64,000 nucleotides of DNA from Bog-950 sp044228435 (GCA_044228435.1 JBGAUW010000005.1:62001-126000); one strand, 5' to 3'; positions 14,055 through 23,419 are shown, counted from the first letter of the stretch. Program-made: numbers and translations. The notes: a model not told the origin generated them from the sequence alone.

Positions 14055-15641
14055 ATGAATAGAAGTATGAAAATTTTGGTGGTAGAGCATGATTTGTACG
14101 ACATTGACTTGCTGCGGTATGAGTTGAGCCGTGCGTTTCCGAACCATATTGCTGAGGTAGTACAAACAGAAGCTGATTTTTGCAAAGCGCTTGAAAGTAA
14201 GCCCGATATTATTTTATCCGATTACTCGCTACCATCGTTTGATGGTACCCGCGCATTTGAAATTAAAAAGCAACTGGCACCCGACATACCTTTCATTTTA
14301 GTATCGGGTACCATAGGCGAGGAGAATGCAGTGGAGCTTATTAAGAACGGGGTTACTGATTACGCGCTTAAAGATAAGCTATACGCCCTGGCTCCTAAAA
14401 TAGTACGTGCACTAAACGAGGCCGAAGAGAAGCAGTACAAAAAATCGGTAGAGGAGGCCCTGCTTAAATCAGAAGCCAACCTGCGCGCTATGTTTGATAG
14501 CACCGATGTGGGCTTTTTGTTTTTAAACCCCGATGGTACCATACTGGCCTTTAACCCCATGAGCCAGCATTGGGCCAGGCATTCGTTTGGTGTAAAGCTA
14601 ACTACCAACATTAACTTCCGCAGCCTGCTTACCCCCGAAAATTTAAACGCTTTTAATACTCTTTTGGCGAGGGTAATGGGTGGTAAAGAGGTTAGCTACG
14701 AAACCAGCTACCCTATAGCGGGTGGTTCGCATACCTGGTTTAATATACATGCCAAGCCGGTTACCGATGAGCAAAAAACGGTTATAGGTATGTGTATTGC
14801 CGTAAATGACATAACCGCCAATAAACTGGCTGAAGAAGAGATACGTATACTTAACAGCGGACTTGAAGAGCGGGTAAAAGAACGCACCACTGAATTGATT
14901 GAAGCCAATACTGCGCTGGAGGCATTCAGCTATTCGGTATCGCATGATTTACGTTCGCCGGTACGATCGGTAATGGGGTTTGCACAAATTATTACCAAAG
15001 AACACGGCCATGCTTTAACTGCCGAGCTAAAAGAACTGTTTACGCACATTGAAAGCAGCAGCAAAAGAATGAACGCTATTATAGACGACCTGCTGGCCCT
15101 TGCAAAATGCGGTAAAGATAAATTGCAAAAGGGCGACGTAAACATGACCAACCTGTTTTATAGCGTGTGGGATAACCTTCTTTTTTCTAACTCGCACCAG
15201 GCTGCCATTGAGGTAAGGCCCATGCCGGTTGTTTATGCCGACAGCAGCATGCTGGAGCAGGTAATTGTAAACTTACTTTCGAACGCCATTAAATACAGCA
15301 GCAAAAAAGAGAAGCCACTTATTAGAGTAGGTTGCGACGAAAGCGACGACCGGTATACTTTTTATGTAAAAGATAACGGCGCCGGTTTTGATATGAAAAA
15401 CTACAAGCGCCTGTTTAACGCCTTTCAGCGCCTGCACTCAATTGGCGAGTTTGAAGGCACCGGTATAGGCCTGACACTAATAAAACGTATAATTGATAAG
15501 CATGGCGGCGAAGTTTGGGCAGAAGGAGTAGTAGGTGAAGGCGCTACATTTTACTTTACTTTGCCTAAGGCTAATTACGCAGGTAATAACAACCGCAAAA
15601 GTACCGGGTTGCCATCTTCAGCGCAAGAGCATCAATCGTAA
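14055..15641 (+). CDS. Receiver-PAS-histidine kinase hybrid
   Basis: 528 residues, soluble. Order: N-terminal receiver (EHD at 11-13, phospho-acceptor D56 in IILSDYSLP, and a Lys in YALKDKL), one PAS domain (about 140-260), a coiled linker (LNSGLEERVKERTTELIEAN), HisKA with His297 (SYSVSHDLRSPVRSVMGFAQ) and HATPase_c with NLLSNAIKYS, DNGAGFDM and GTGIGLTLI. An N-terminal receiver on a kinase suggests it is phosphorylated by the upstream kinase at 11887, forming a relay. GAGAGG precedes the ATG. The tail after the kinase domain is a short Ser/Asn-rich stretch. Confidence 0.92.
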   Translation: MNRSMKILVVEHDLYDIDLLRYELSRAFPNHIAEVVQTEADFCKALESKPDIILSDYSLPSFDGTRAFEIKKQLAPDIPFILVSGTIGEENAVELIKNGVTDYALKDKLYALAPKIVRALNEAEEKQYKKSVEEALLKSEANLRAMFDSTDVGFLFLNPDGTILAFNPMSQHWARHSFGVKLTTNINFRSLLTPENLNAFNTLLARVMGGKEVSYETSYPIAGGSHTWFNIHAKPVTDEQKTVIGMCIAVNDITANKLAEEEIRILNSGLEERVKERTTELIEANTALEAFSYSVSHDLRSPVRSVMGFAQIITKEHGHALTAELKELFTHIESSSKRMNAIIDDLLALAKCGKDKLQKGDVNMTNLFYSVWDNLLFSNSHQAAIEVRPMPVVYADSSMLEQVIVNLLSNAIKYSSKKEKPLIRVGCDESDDRYTFYVKDNGAGFDMKNYKRLFNAFQRLHSIGEFEGTGIGLTLIKRIIDKHGGEVWAEGVVGEGATFYFTLPKANYAGNNNRKSTGLPSSAQEHQS

Positions 15642-15750
15642 ATCCGGCTTTATTAGGCCACACTTAATATTAGCATGTATGTAAGTCAATTTTTATATGC
15701 ATGTCATTTTTATTACATTAGTTTTAGCGCCAACAACCGGCTAACTCCAC

Positions 15751-16773
15751 ATGTACAAAAATCTTCTTCTTTTGTCATTTGTGTTAATAATGTCGCTTAT
15801 AGCCGGCGAACTTATATGCAGGCTAAATGGCAAGTATTCCACTTACCTTGAACGCACCCGGTCCGGAAAAGAAAGAGTATACGTTTCGCCCTACAATAGC
15901 GGCAGGCAAACCTGGTATCATATAAACCAACCGCATAGCCAGAGAACCTATACATTGAATGAATTTAATATTGAATGGAGGGTAAATAACGAGGGCTTAA
16001 GGGATATTGATTTTGTGGCAGGCAACGATAGTATTAAGCGAATAATGGTTTTAGGCGATAGTTTTACTGAAGGTTTTGGTGCTGTAAATGATAGCAGCTA
16101 TCCGCGGCAATTAGCCTTACTGCTACGTGAAAATGGATTACAAAACATACAGGTGATGAATTGTGGCGTAAGCGGCTCGGACCCGGTATTTGAATACCGG
16201 CTTTTAAACGACAGGCTTTTAAAATACAAACCCTCCTGCCTATTAGTAACAGTTAATACCACTTCTATAGGCATGATGCAAACCCGAGGGGGCTTTAAAC
16301 GATTTAAGGCAGATAGCACCGTAAGCTACAACCAGGCGCCCTGGTTTGAGACTATTTATGCCAAAAGTTTTTTAGCGCGTAGAATTGTGCATGATGTGTT
16401 GCGATATAACATGCAGTTTATTTCACCCTTTAAAAAGCAACAAGCCGAAGTACAAGCCATTGCCGACATAAATATGGCACTGGATAGCATGCACACGGTA
16501 TGCAACAATAACAAGATAAAGATGCTGGTGGTTCTACAGCCAGGCTATTGGGAATATACCGGACAGGACGAACACTCGACACATGCGATAGAGCAACATT
16601 GCATTGCGAATAATCTGCCCGTTGTAAATGCCCGAAAAGAATTTGAAAGCTTAGGAGTAAACGCCACCAACTTTGAAACTATTTACTGGCACAACGATAA
16701 ACACTTTAACGCTACGGGCTATAACTATTTAGCCCGTAGTGTTTTACCCGCAACTATTAAATTGCTAAACTGA
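15751..16773 (+). CDS. SGNH/GDSL-type hydrolase, probably exported or membrane-anchored
   Basis: 340 residues with an N-terminal hydrophobic helix (YKNLLLLSFVLIMSLIAGEL). Block I is IMVLGDSFTEGFGA, with the nucleophile Ser in GDS. A block II/III-like VMNCGVSGSDPVFEYRLL follows, and block V is YWHNDKHFNATGYNYLA (Asp/His in D-x-x-H form). These features match SGNH hydrolases acting as esterases or glycan deacylases. The substrate is unknown; similar proteins often occur near polysaccharide genes. It is the last plus-strand gene of the accessory block and ends two bases from the convergent nadK. Confidence 0.82.
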   Translation: MYKNLLLLSFVLIMSLIAGELICRLNGKYSTYLERTRSGKERVYVSPYNSGRQTWYHINQPHSQRTYTLNEFNIEWRVNNEGLRDIDFVAGNDSIKRIMVLGDSFTEGFGAVNDSSYPRQLALLLRENGLQNIQVMNCGVSGSDPVFEYRLLNDRLLKYKPSCLLVTVNTTSIGMMQTRGGFKRFKADSTVSYNQAPWFETIYAKSFLARRIVHDVLRYNMQFISPFKKQQAEVQAIADINMALDSMHTVCNNNKIKMLVVLQPGYWEYTGQDEHSTHAIEQHCIANNLPVVNARKEFESLGVNATNFETIYWHNDKHFNATGYNYLARSVLPATIKLLN

Positions 16774-16775
16774 GT

Positions 16776-17648
16776 TTAATTGCGCTGGTCGCTGCCCCAG
16801 TTTAGTTTGGTTTTAAGGGCGGTTAAAAAGCTTTGGTCGGTAAGGCGTACAATGTTGGCGCTAAACGGAGCCTTTTTAACCGCTAACTGAAAGCTGGAGT
16901 CTATAGCCTTGGCCCGCGCATCGAGCGTGCATAAAAAGCTATCGCCACGGCCTGTAACTTCAAATGAGAGGATTGATTTATCGCTAACCACCATAGGTCT
17001 TACGTTTAAGTTGTGGGGGGCAACGGGTGTAATTACAAAGTTATCGCTGGTTGGGTAAAGTATAGGCCCGCCACAGCTAAGGGAGTAACCGGTGCTGCCC
17101 GTTGGGGTAGAAACAATCAGGCCATCGGCCCAATAGGTATTGAGCAACTCGCCGTTTAAGTAGGCATTAACGGTAATCATACTGCTTTGGTCGCGGCGCT
17201 GTATAGTCATATCGTTCAGCGCATAGCTATCTTCAAACAAGGGCTGGTTGCTTTGCAACTCAATTAACGAGCGCTTATCAATCATATACCCGCCTTTTTC
17301 AATAGCATCTACGGCCGCATGTATTTGTCCACGGCCCAGGCTGGCCAAAAAGCCCAGCCGGCCAAAATTGATACCCAGTATAGGCACTTCGCTTTCTTTT
17401 ATCATTATAGCAGCCTCTAATATGGTGCCATCGCCGCCCATGCTAAAAACCACCTCGGTGCTGTTTTTAATTTCATCAAAGCTTTCAAACACTTCGGCAT
17501 TTACATTCAACTGCATTTCGTTTTTAATCAGTTGCAGAAACTTCTTTTCTACCACATACTTCATTTTTTTAAGCGCCAGGTAATCAAAAAGCTCCTGCGC
17601 ATAAACAGCGTTGCTTTTATTAAATGTTTTTCCGAAGATGGCTATCAT
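16776..17648 (-). CDS. nadK: NAD kinase
   Basis: 290 residues, normal length. The diagnostic FSMGGDGTILEAA motif (about residues 68-80) carries the catalytic Asp. LGINFGRLGFLASL, the NDMTIQR region and TPTGSTGYSLSCGGPI complete the family signature. It phosphorylates NAD to NADP in the cytoplasm. In Bacteroidota it typically sits next to a CBS-domain gene and the DUF6089-uppS-bamA set. Here the CBS gene is one gene upstream and DUF6089 is 10.6 kb away, across the accessory block. Confidence 0.95.
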   Translation of the reverse strand: MIAIFGKTFNKSNAVYAQELFDYLALKKMKYVVEKKFLQLIKNEMQLNVNAEVFESFDEIKNSTEVVFSMGGDGTILEAAIMIKESEVPILGINFGRLGFLASLGRGQIHAAVDAIEKGGYMIDKRSLIELQSNQPLFEDSYALNDMTIQRRDQSSMITVNAYLNGELLNTYWADGLIVSTPTGSTGYSLSCGGPILYPTSDNFVITPVAPHNLNVRPMVVSDKSILSFEVTGRGDSFLCTLDARAKAIDSSFQLAVKKAPFSANIVRLTDQSFLTALKTKLNWGSDQRN

Positions 17649-17804
17649 GGTTGCTAAAATAGGAAATTGGGGACATTAGGGAATGCAGGGAGGCAAAGGT
17701 CAGATGCTAAAGGTGAAAGAGCAGAGAGAAATACAATAGAGAAGAGAGTAGTTAGTAGTGAATGGTGAATAGGAAAGGCAGGGGCAAGCTGCCGTATCCG
17801 GCAG

Positions 17805-20330
17805 TTAGAAACTCGGTTTAAGTATAAACTTAACGCCCCAGTTTTGGCCGCCGTTATTGCGGTAAGTGGCTCGCCATAAAAAGTCGACCCTAAACAGGTA
17901 GGCAATATTTTCTATACCAAAGCCCAACTCGATATAAGGCACCTTTGATGGTGATGTTAACTCGGAAGGCGTTGAAAGCAATTTTTTGTGCTTATCATCA
18001 AAGCTACCCATAAGGCTTTTAAAAATTACTACCTCGCGCAGTTTCAGTTTATTAAAGCCCGGAATTTTGTTGAAGAAGAAACCATTGAAGTGGTGTTCAA
18101 TCCAAAGCTGAGCATACTGGTCGCTTACAAACTCAAACTCGCGCAATAAGTTGTAGTTGTACTTATCTAACAAAACACCCAGGTTACCCTGTGTAAGATA
18201 AGCAGCAGTATAAGGCACGCGGCCAAAAATTTTGGCTGCTTTAAATGAGTAGTTGGTAAACCCTATGGCCGAAAACAAGCGTTGCGAAAAGGTAAGCTGC
18301 AGGTTGTGGTAGTTAAAATTATCGCGGCCTATGGTGCCCACACCGGCTAAATAGCGCAACTGTATTACCGGCCAGCGGGTAGTGGCAAAATACCGGTAAA
18401 ACACACCAGCGGTGTAAACACTTTTGTAAGAGTAGCGGGCGTTTATTAAAAACTCCGTCATACTAAATTGAGAGATGGGCATAACCACGTTTCGTTCCTC
18501 GTGGGCAAATTTTGAAACGCCCGGTATATCGTAGTATGTTTTTTCATTAATGCCTACAATGGTCGAAAAATCTTTGGTCCAGTCTTTTTCATGCGACACA
18601 CTAAACTCGCGCACCTTCATTAGCTTAGAAAAAACGCGGCCGCTGATAAGGGTAACAATATTATCGAAGGTTAACAGCGTTTGGCTTTCATCCTGCCCGG
18701 GTATTTTAATATCGTAGCGGTAATAGGCCTCCAGCGAGTTCCAGCGGTCGTTTTTTGTAGGCAGGTTAATACGGATAAGGGAAAGATATTTCCAGTCTTT
18801 ATCTTTAAACCCATAAGCCCCATAACCGGTGTAATAAAAGGTACGGAAAAAATTATTTACCGGTGTGCCCCTTTTCATAAACCGCGCGCGGGTTTCAAAA
18901 CCAAAGCGCACGCGCCAGCCCTCTACGTTATTGCGGCTGCCAAAATTTAATACCCGCCCAATACTTATAGGGCCGGCATCGGCAAAGGCGCTGGTAAAAA
19001 ACACGCCAAACCATTGGTAGGCTTTCCAGGCAGGTACTTCCTTAATAGTATCGGCAATAACAAACACCCGTTGCTGCGATTTACTAAGCGGCGAAAAACG
19101 GCTGCTATCCCAATACTCCTTTGTATGTAAACGCGCACTATCCAACACATATCTTTCATCGGGCCTGCTAAAAACGGTATCGGGCAACTCAGTATTTATT
19201 TCAAAGCCTCTTTTTTCGGTTAGTTTTTGCACATACAATCCCAGCTTATTTTTCTTTTTAAACAGAGAGCCAACGGAGTTCATCTCTTCGCGGCTTTTAA
19301 TCCAATGCTTATCATCTACCAGCGTAAAATCAATTTTAGAATCGTACTCGTTTATAAAGTTCAGGTTGGCCTTTTCGTTCGGACGAAACTGTATATACCT
19401 AATGGCCCACGTTGCAGAGTCAATCCAGGCATAACCCTTCAAAGCAAGGTCTTCTTTTGTTTTACCTACAAAGTGCAGCTTATAAGATATACGGCCATCC
19501 AATTTGGCAGTATCGGTTAAATAGTAAAAGTAGGTGCCGGTGCCTATAGGAGCAAACGGAGCGCTAAAAAAGGTGCGGGCGAAATAATACAGATTATCAT
19601 ACGGGTCGCACTCCTTAAACTCTGTATGAATAAGACCATAAACCGACTTATTATCTACACCGGTCATTTTTTCGGCCTTTACCACCTCGCGTATTTGCTT
19701 GCGCGGTTTGGACCGGAAATAAATATCGCTTAGTGTTTCTTTAATTACACCGGGTATATACATACTGCCGGTTTCGGTAGTGTCCTTGTTTTCGAAGGCA
19801 AACCTGAATGGCTTAAACAGAAAGAAGTTCTGAAACTTTGGCCCGGGGTTAAGCAGCGAAATTTGAAAGCGGTCGTAGTTTTCGTATTTATAACTGCCAA
19901 AGCTATTGGCCCGGTTTTGCTCTTTATGTTTTAATACCTGGTAAAAAACATAATTGGCAGTGGTGTCTATTACCCTCTTCCGTTTTTTGCCGGCCTTTAC
20001 GGTAATTTCGGTCAGCTTCAATTCATCGCTTCCCATTTCCACATTTAACTCCTGTACACCGCCGCGCTTAAGGGCAATTTTGCGGGGGCGATAGCCCAGG
20101 TACGAAAAAACTATCGAGTCTACTCTTTCGGCGGTGCGTATGCGGAACTCGCCTTTAGGGTCGGTAATGGCCATACGCGGCACCCCGCCGTATAGCTTTA
20201 CGTTTACGTAGGGTATAGGTTCTTTATTGGCCGCATCGGTTACTTTGCCAAAAATTTCGGTAGCCGTTTGGGCCAACAAAACCTTGGTGCACAATACAAA
20301 AGCCAGTAATAGAAACTTAGATGCCCTCAT
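17805..20330 (-). CDS. DUF5686-family outer-membrane protein with carboxypeptidase-like regulatory domain
   Basis: 841 residues. A signal peptide (MRASKFLLLAFVLCTKVLLAQ) is followed by a carboxypeptidase-D-like regulatory domain (about 26-110: IFGKVTDAANKEPIPYVNVK, DPKGEFRIRT, FSYLGYRPRKIAL) as in TonB-dependent and other surface proteins of this phylum. The rest (about 130-841) matches DUF5686: a periplasmic segment followed by a large barrel-like region with many amphipathic strands, ending GIENIAYLFRVDFLWRATYR ... WGVKFILKPSF with the C-terminal Phe expected for BAM substrates. No plug domain is seen, so it is not itself a SusC-type transporter. Function is unknown. Confidence 0.85.
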   Translation of the reverse strand: MRASKFLLLAFVLCTKVLLAQTATEIFGKVTDAANKEPIPYVNVKLYGGVPRMAITDPKGEFRIRTAERVDSIVFSYLGYRPRKIALKRGGVQELNVEMGSDELKLTEITVKAGKKRKRVIDTTANYVFYQVLKHKEQNRANSFGSYKYENYDRFQISLLNPGPKFQNFFLFKPFRFAFENKDTTETGSMYIPGVIKETLSDIYFRSKPRKQIREVVKAEKMTGVDNKSVYGLIHTEFKECDPYDNLYYFARTFFSAPFAPIGTGTYFYYLTDTAKLDGRISYKLHFVGKTKEDLALKGYAWIDSATWAIRYIQFRPNEKANLNFINEYDSKIDFTLVDDKHWIKSREEMNSVGSLFKKKNKLGLYVQKLTEKRGFEINTELPDTVFSRPDERYVLDSARLHTKEYWDSSRFSPLSKSQQRVFVIADTIKEVPAWKAYQWFGVFFTSAFADAGPISIGRVLNFGSRNNVEGWRVRFGFETRARFMKRGTPVNNFFRTFYYTGYGAYGFKDKDWKYLSLIRINLPTKNDRWNSLEAYYRYDIKIPGQDESQTLLTFDNIVTLISGRVFSKLMKVREFSVSHEKDWTKDFSTIVGINEKTYYDIPGVSKFAHEERNVVMPISQFSMTEFLINARYSYKSVYTAGVFYRYFATTRWPVIQLRYLAGVGTIGRDNFNYHNLQLTFSQRLFSAIGFTNYSFKAAKIFGRVPYTAAYLTQGNLGVLLDKYNYNLLREFEFVSDQYAQLWIEHHFNGFFFNKIPGFNKLKLREVVIFKSLMGSFDDKHKKLLSTPSELTSPSKVPYIELGFGIENIAYLFRVDFLWRATYRNNGGQNWGVKFILKPSF

Positions 20331-20441
20331 TTTTTAAGAGCGGCAAAAATAGAAGAATTAGCGAGGGCAGGTGCTTCGACTAAACGCAACATGGCATTTT
20401 ATGATGTTATTGCTTAATAAGATACCCACAAATAATTGGGT

Positions 20442-21104
20442 TTAAACATTCAAATAACGCATTAACAAATCGTAGCGTTCTTTCAGGTTTTCGGCATAGC
20501 CGGTATCGTTATGTATAGCCTTCACTTCGTATTCGTAGCGCTCGAAGGCTGCTACAATGGCCGAAACCTCGGTAGTGTTTAGCTTAATAGTAATCTCTGC
20601 TTTCTGCTCCGATTGGTTGATGTTGGTGTAAAGACATAAAATTTCGGCTTCATTATCTTCTACAATACGAGCTACCTCGCTCATTAGGTAATCTTTTACC
20701 GGTATTTCGAGTTCTAAAATGCCACCCGCATCTTTTACCGAGTTTAACACGGCAAAAGCACGTAAACAGCTTTCGGCCGAAATAAGGCCCAGGTAAGTAT
20801 GGTCCTCATCAATTACAGGCACCACGCGCACGTTAAAATCAAGCGCCGCTTTCATTACATCAAAAATATGGGCCGTGTCTTTTACAAAAGGTTTGCGGAA
20901 AGTTTGAACAAAGCTTTTAAGCGGTTGGCTAAGCGGTTTAATGCTAATAATATCTTCCATGGTTACCAGTCCAATGTAGCTGTTGCCATCTACTACCGGC
21001 ATTTGGCTTACGTTATATTCGTGCATGGCCATCATGGCTTGTTCTCCGCTATCATCTAAGTGCAGGGCTGCTATGGAATCAGAAATCAGGTTCGGTGCTA
21101 TCAT
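20442..21104 (-). CDS. CBS-domain protein
   Basis: 220 residues with two CBS repeats (about 1-60: MPVVDGNSYIGLVTMEDIIS; about 75-130: VRVVPVIDEDHTYLGLISAE). The C-terminal part (about 140-215) resembles an ACT-like or regulatory fold (IVEDNEAEILCLYTNINQSE ... EITIKLNTTEVSAIVAAFE). CBS pairs usually bind adenosyl nucleotides. The gene is a conserved neighbour of nadK in Bacteroidota, which suggests a link to nucleotide status, though this is inference. No catalytic domain is attached. Confidence 0.88.
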   Translation of the reverse strand: MIAPNLISDSIAALHLDDSGEQAMMAMHEYNVSQMPVVDGNSYIGLVTMEDIISIKPLSQPLKSFVQTFRKPFVKDTAHIFDVMKAALDFNVRVVPVIDEDHTYLGLISAESCLRAFAVLNSVKDAGGILELEIPVKDYLMSEVARIVEDNEAEILCLYTNINQSEQKAEITIKLNTTEVSAIVAAFERYEYEVKAIHNDTGYAENLKERYDLLMRYLNV

Positions 21105-21220
21105 AAGGCGCTTGTATATATGTTAGACGTATAATTTGAAAAAAGGTTAAGACAGGTACTGTATTTTACGTGTTTTTTACACTTGTATGACAATCAGCTG
21201 CTTTTTGCCTGCATTCGCTG

Positions 21221-21976
21221 TTAATTTTTAGCCAAAAACACCTCCAGCAGCTTATTAAATTCTTCTGGTTGCTCCATCATAGGCGCATGGCCGCATTGGT
21301 CAATTATATGCAGCTCGGCATCCGGCAACAGTTGTTTAAATTCTTCTGCCACAAAAGGCGGCGTTATAGTATCGTTTTTACCCCATATAAGGCATACCGG
21401 CAATTGCATAGTGGGTATACTATCGCGCAGGTTATGGCGAAGCGCCGATTTTGCCATGGATACCAAACGGATAGCCTTTGCGCGGTTGTTTACTATTTCG
21501 AAAACCTCATCGATTAACTCTTTAGTAGCCAGGGCAGGGTTGTAAAAAGTGGCCTGCGTTTTTTTGGTCATGTAATCGTAATCGCTCTTGCGGGGGTAAG
21601 TTTCGCCCAGCGAGTTTTCGAACAGGCCCGAACTACCGGTAAGGGTCATGGTTTTAACCTTTTGCGGACGGCGCAGGTAATATAACTGTGCAATGTGCCC
21701 GCCCAGCGAGTTGCCAATTAAGTGCACCTGCTTATACTGTTTAAACGCAATAAACTCATCAATATAATCTACCATACCGGTTACGGTGGTTTCGCTAACT
21801 TCTAAATCGTATAGGGGTAGCAGGGGTATGGCTACATTGTATTTAGGGGCAAAGTGCTCAATAAGCTGGTTAAAGTTGCTTAGCGCGCCAAACAGGCCAT
21901 GCAGTAACACAATGGCCTCGCCGGTGCCCTCTTCGCAATATTTAAAACGCTGCTCACTTTTAACTTCAAATGCCAT
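21221..21976 (-). CDS. Alpha/beta-fold hydrolase
   Basis: 251 residues. The oxyanion-hole HGLFG motif, nucleophile elbow LIGNSLGGHIA (Ser), Asp in LIWGKNDTITPP and His in QCGHAPMMEQPEEF form a complete catalytic triad. The pattern is close to the MhpC/BioH-like group, but the substrate cannot be read from sequence. The gene is adjacent to the CBS-nadK genes, an arrangement common in the phylum. Cytoplasmic, no signal peptide. Confidence 0.9.
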   Translation of the reverse strand: MAFEVKSEQRFKYCEEGTGEAIVLLHGLFGALSNFNQLIEHFAPKYNVAIPLLPLYDLEVSETTVTGMVDYIDEFIAFKQYKQVHLIGNSLGGHIAQLYYLRRPQKVKTMTLTGSSGLFENSLGETYPRKSDYDYMTKKTQATFYNPALATKELIDEVFEIVNNRAKAIRLVSMAKSALRHNLRDSIPTMQLPVCLIWGKNDTITPPFVAEEFKQLLPDAELHIIDQCGHAPMMEQPEEFNKLLEVFLAKN

Positions 21977-22118
21977 TGATACAATTTCGATTACAAACGA
22001 AAGTAATTTTTTGAACAGAAAACAAAATTGTGTTTAAGTTAACGAATATGAACAGTTGCAATGGGGTGTAGTATAAAAGGGAATCGGGATAAATGGGAAG
22101 TGAGAAGGCAGAAGGCAA

Positions 22119-22165
22119 CCTCACCCCATTGTCCTTCGGACATTTCCCCTCTCCTGAAAGAGAGG
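22119..22165. repeat. Dispersed-type intergenic repeat with two small hairpins
   Basis: The stretch CCTCACCCC ... CCTCTCCTGAAAGAGAGG contains TGTCC-TTC-GGACA and CCTCTC-CTGAAA-GAGAGG hairpins. I recognise the CCTCACCCC/CTCTCCTaaAGAGAGG text as a common intergenic repeat in Bacteroidota genomes. No second copy lies in the window. It sits between the TrpG/PabA gene and the alpha/beta hydrolase gene. Confidence 0.45.
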
Positions 22166-22206
22166 AAAACCGTTTTTGCCTGAATTTACGTGATATAAAA
22201 GCAAAT

Positions 22207-22773
22207 TCAGCGAATTTCTTCGAACCAGTTTTTCATTATTTGTAAGCCGTGTGTGGTAAGCACCGATTCCGGGTGAAACTGCACACCTGCCAATTTTAAC
22301 ACCGGGTGGGCAAAAGCCATTACTTCACCCTGCGCGGTAGTGGCGGTTACCTGCAAGGGTGTATTTTGTAGTTGCGTAAGTATAAGCGAGTGATAGCGCA
22401 TTACTTCCAGCTGAGCAGGCAAGTTGCGAAACAGGTAATTATTGTTGTGTGTTATTACCGATGTTTTACCGTGCACAGGCTTTGCGGCCTTTACCAGTTT
22501 AGCGCCTAAAAACTCACCAATAGCCTGGTGGCCAAGGCAAATACCCAATATGGGTTTTTGTAAATAAAAACGCTCGATAAATTTAAGTGTAACACCGGCT
22601 TCGGCAGGTGTTTTAGGCCCCGGTGAAATTATAGCCGATGTAAAATTTAGTTTCTCTATTTCATCCAGGCTCATTTCATCGTTCCGCACTACCACACATT
22701 GCTGCCCGCACTGCAAAATATAATCGCGCAGGTTATAGGTAAACGAATCGTAATTATCGAGCAATAAAACCAT
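22207..22773 (-). CDS. Class I glutamine amidotransferase: anthranilate/aminodeoxychorismate synthase component II
   Basis: 188 residues, a single glutaminase domain. The start VLLLDNYDSFTYNLRDYI is the TrpG/PabA signature. The nucleophile Cys is in GICLGHQAIGEFLG; His and Glu of the triad are in VQFHPESVLTTHG. It supplies ammonia to a chorismate-binding component I, giving anthranilate (tryptophan) or aminodeoxychorismate (folate). No trpE/pabB partner lies in this window, so the pathway is undecided; isolation from a trp operon slightly favours PabA. Confidence 0.9.
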   Translation of the reverse strand: MVLLLDNYDSFTYNLRDYILQCGQQCVVVRNDEMSLDEIEKLNFTSAIISPGPKTPAEAGVTLKFIERFYLQKPILGICLGHQAIGEFLGAKLVKAAKPVHGKTSVITHNNNYLFRNLPAQLEVMRYHSLILTQLQNTPLQVTATTAQGEVMAFAHPVLKLAGVQFHPESVLTTHGLQIMKNWFEEIR

Positions 22774-22900
22774 CTTTTTTGATTACAGCGATAGATGCAG
22801 AAAGGCAAAGATAATGCAGGATTAAACAGCCGCGTAATTAAATGATTGACCTCTCGAAAAAAAGCTATTCATCCGATGAATACTCTCAATATTCGACTGA

Positions 22901-23419
22901 TTAAAAAAGGGCGTCAAACTTTGCAAAAGTATCGCGGAACATGGGCACTATAGCACCGGCTGTTTCTACCACCCTTGGTGCCAGGTTAGCTATGTAAGGG
23001 TACACATGCGAGGATTCTTTCTGGCTTTTGGGAAACACATCCAGCCTGTTTACAAACCAAATAAGCACACAAAGCACAAATAAGCCTACCAGCGAATGCA
23101 GCAAGCCCCCAAACACCTGGTTAAACAGGTTCATAGAGAACGACTTTAAAATCTGCTCCAGCCCCCAGGCTATTAACTTCATTAAGCCTACTACCAATGC
23201 CAGTACCAATATAAAAGCAACAATGGCTAAAGTTTTAGGTTCTAAATGAGCAAAGCCATGCAGCAGACTTACCATTAGGTACGAAAACTTAAGCGCGGCT
23301 ATAATGCCCAAAAACCATCCCAGTATAGAAAAAATGGAATAGATAATTCCGTTTTTATACCCCTGGTAAAAGCCTACAGCAATAAATACAATAAAAAGAA
23401 TGTCGAATAGCATAAGCAC
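22901..23419 (-). CDS. CvpA-family membrane protein
   Basis: 172 residues with about four membrane helices (LFDILFIVFIAVGFYQGYKN, YSIFSILGWFLGIIAALKFS, TLAIVAFILVLALVVGLMKL, FGGLLHSLVGLFVLCVLIWF). The FxxGYxxG-like FYQGYKNGI near the N-terminus matches CvpA (colicin V production) proteins, inner-membrane proteins of uncertain role linked elsewhere to envelope homeostasis. The C-terminal 35 residues are cytoplasmic or periplasmic and polar. It is upstream of the TrpG/PabA gene on the same strand. Confidence 0.85.
   Translation of the reverse strand: MLMLFDILFIVFIAVGFYQGYKNGIIYSIFSILGWFLGIIAALKFSYLMVSLLHGFAHLEPKTLAIVAFILVLALVVGLMKLIAWGLEQILKSFSMNLFNQVFGGLLHSLVGLFVLCVLIWFVNRLDVFPKSQKESSHVYPYIANLAPRVVETAGAIVPMFRDTFAKFDALF

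Noticed and set aside
22207..22773. Naming the glutaminase trpG with certainty
   Set aside because: Anthranilate and aminodeoxychorismate components II are not separable here and no component I is in the window.
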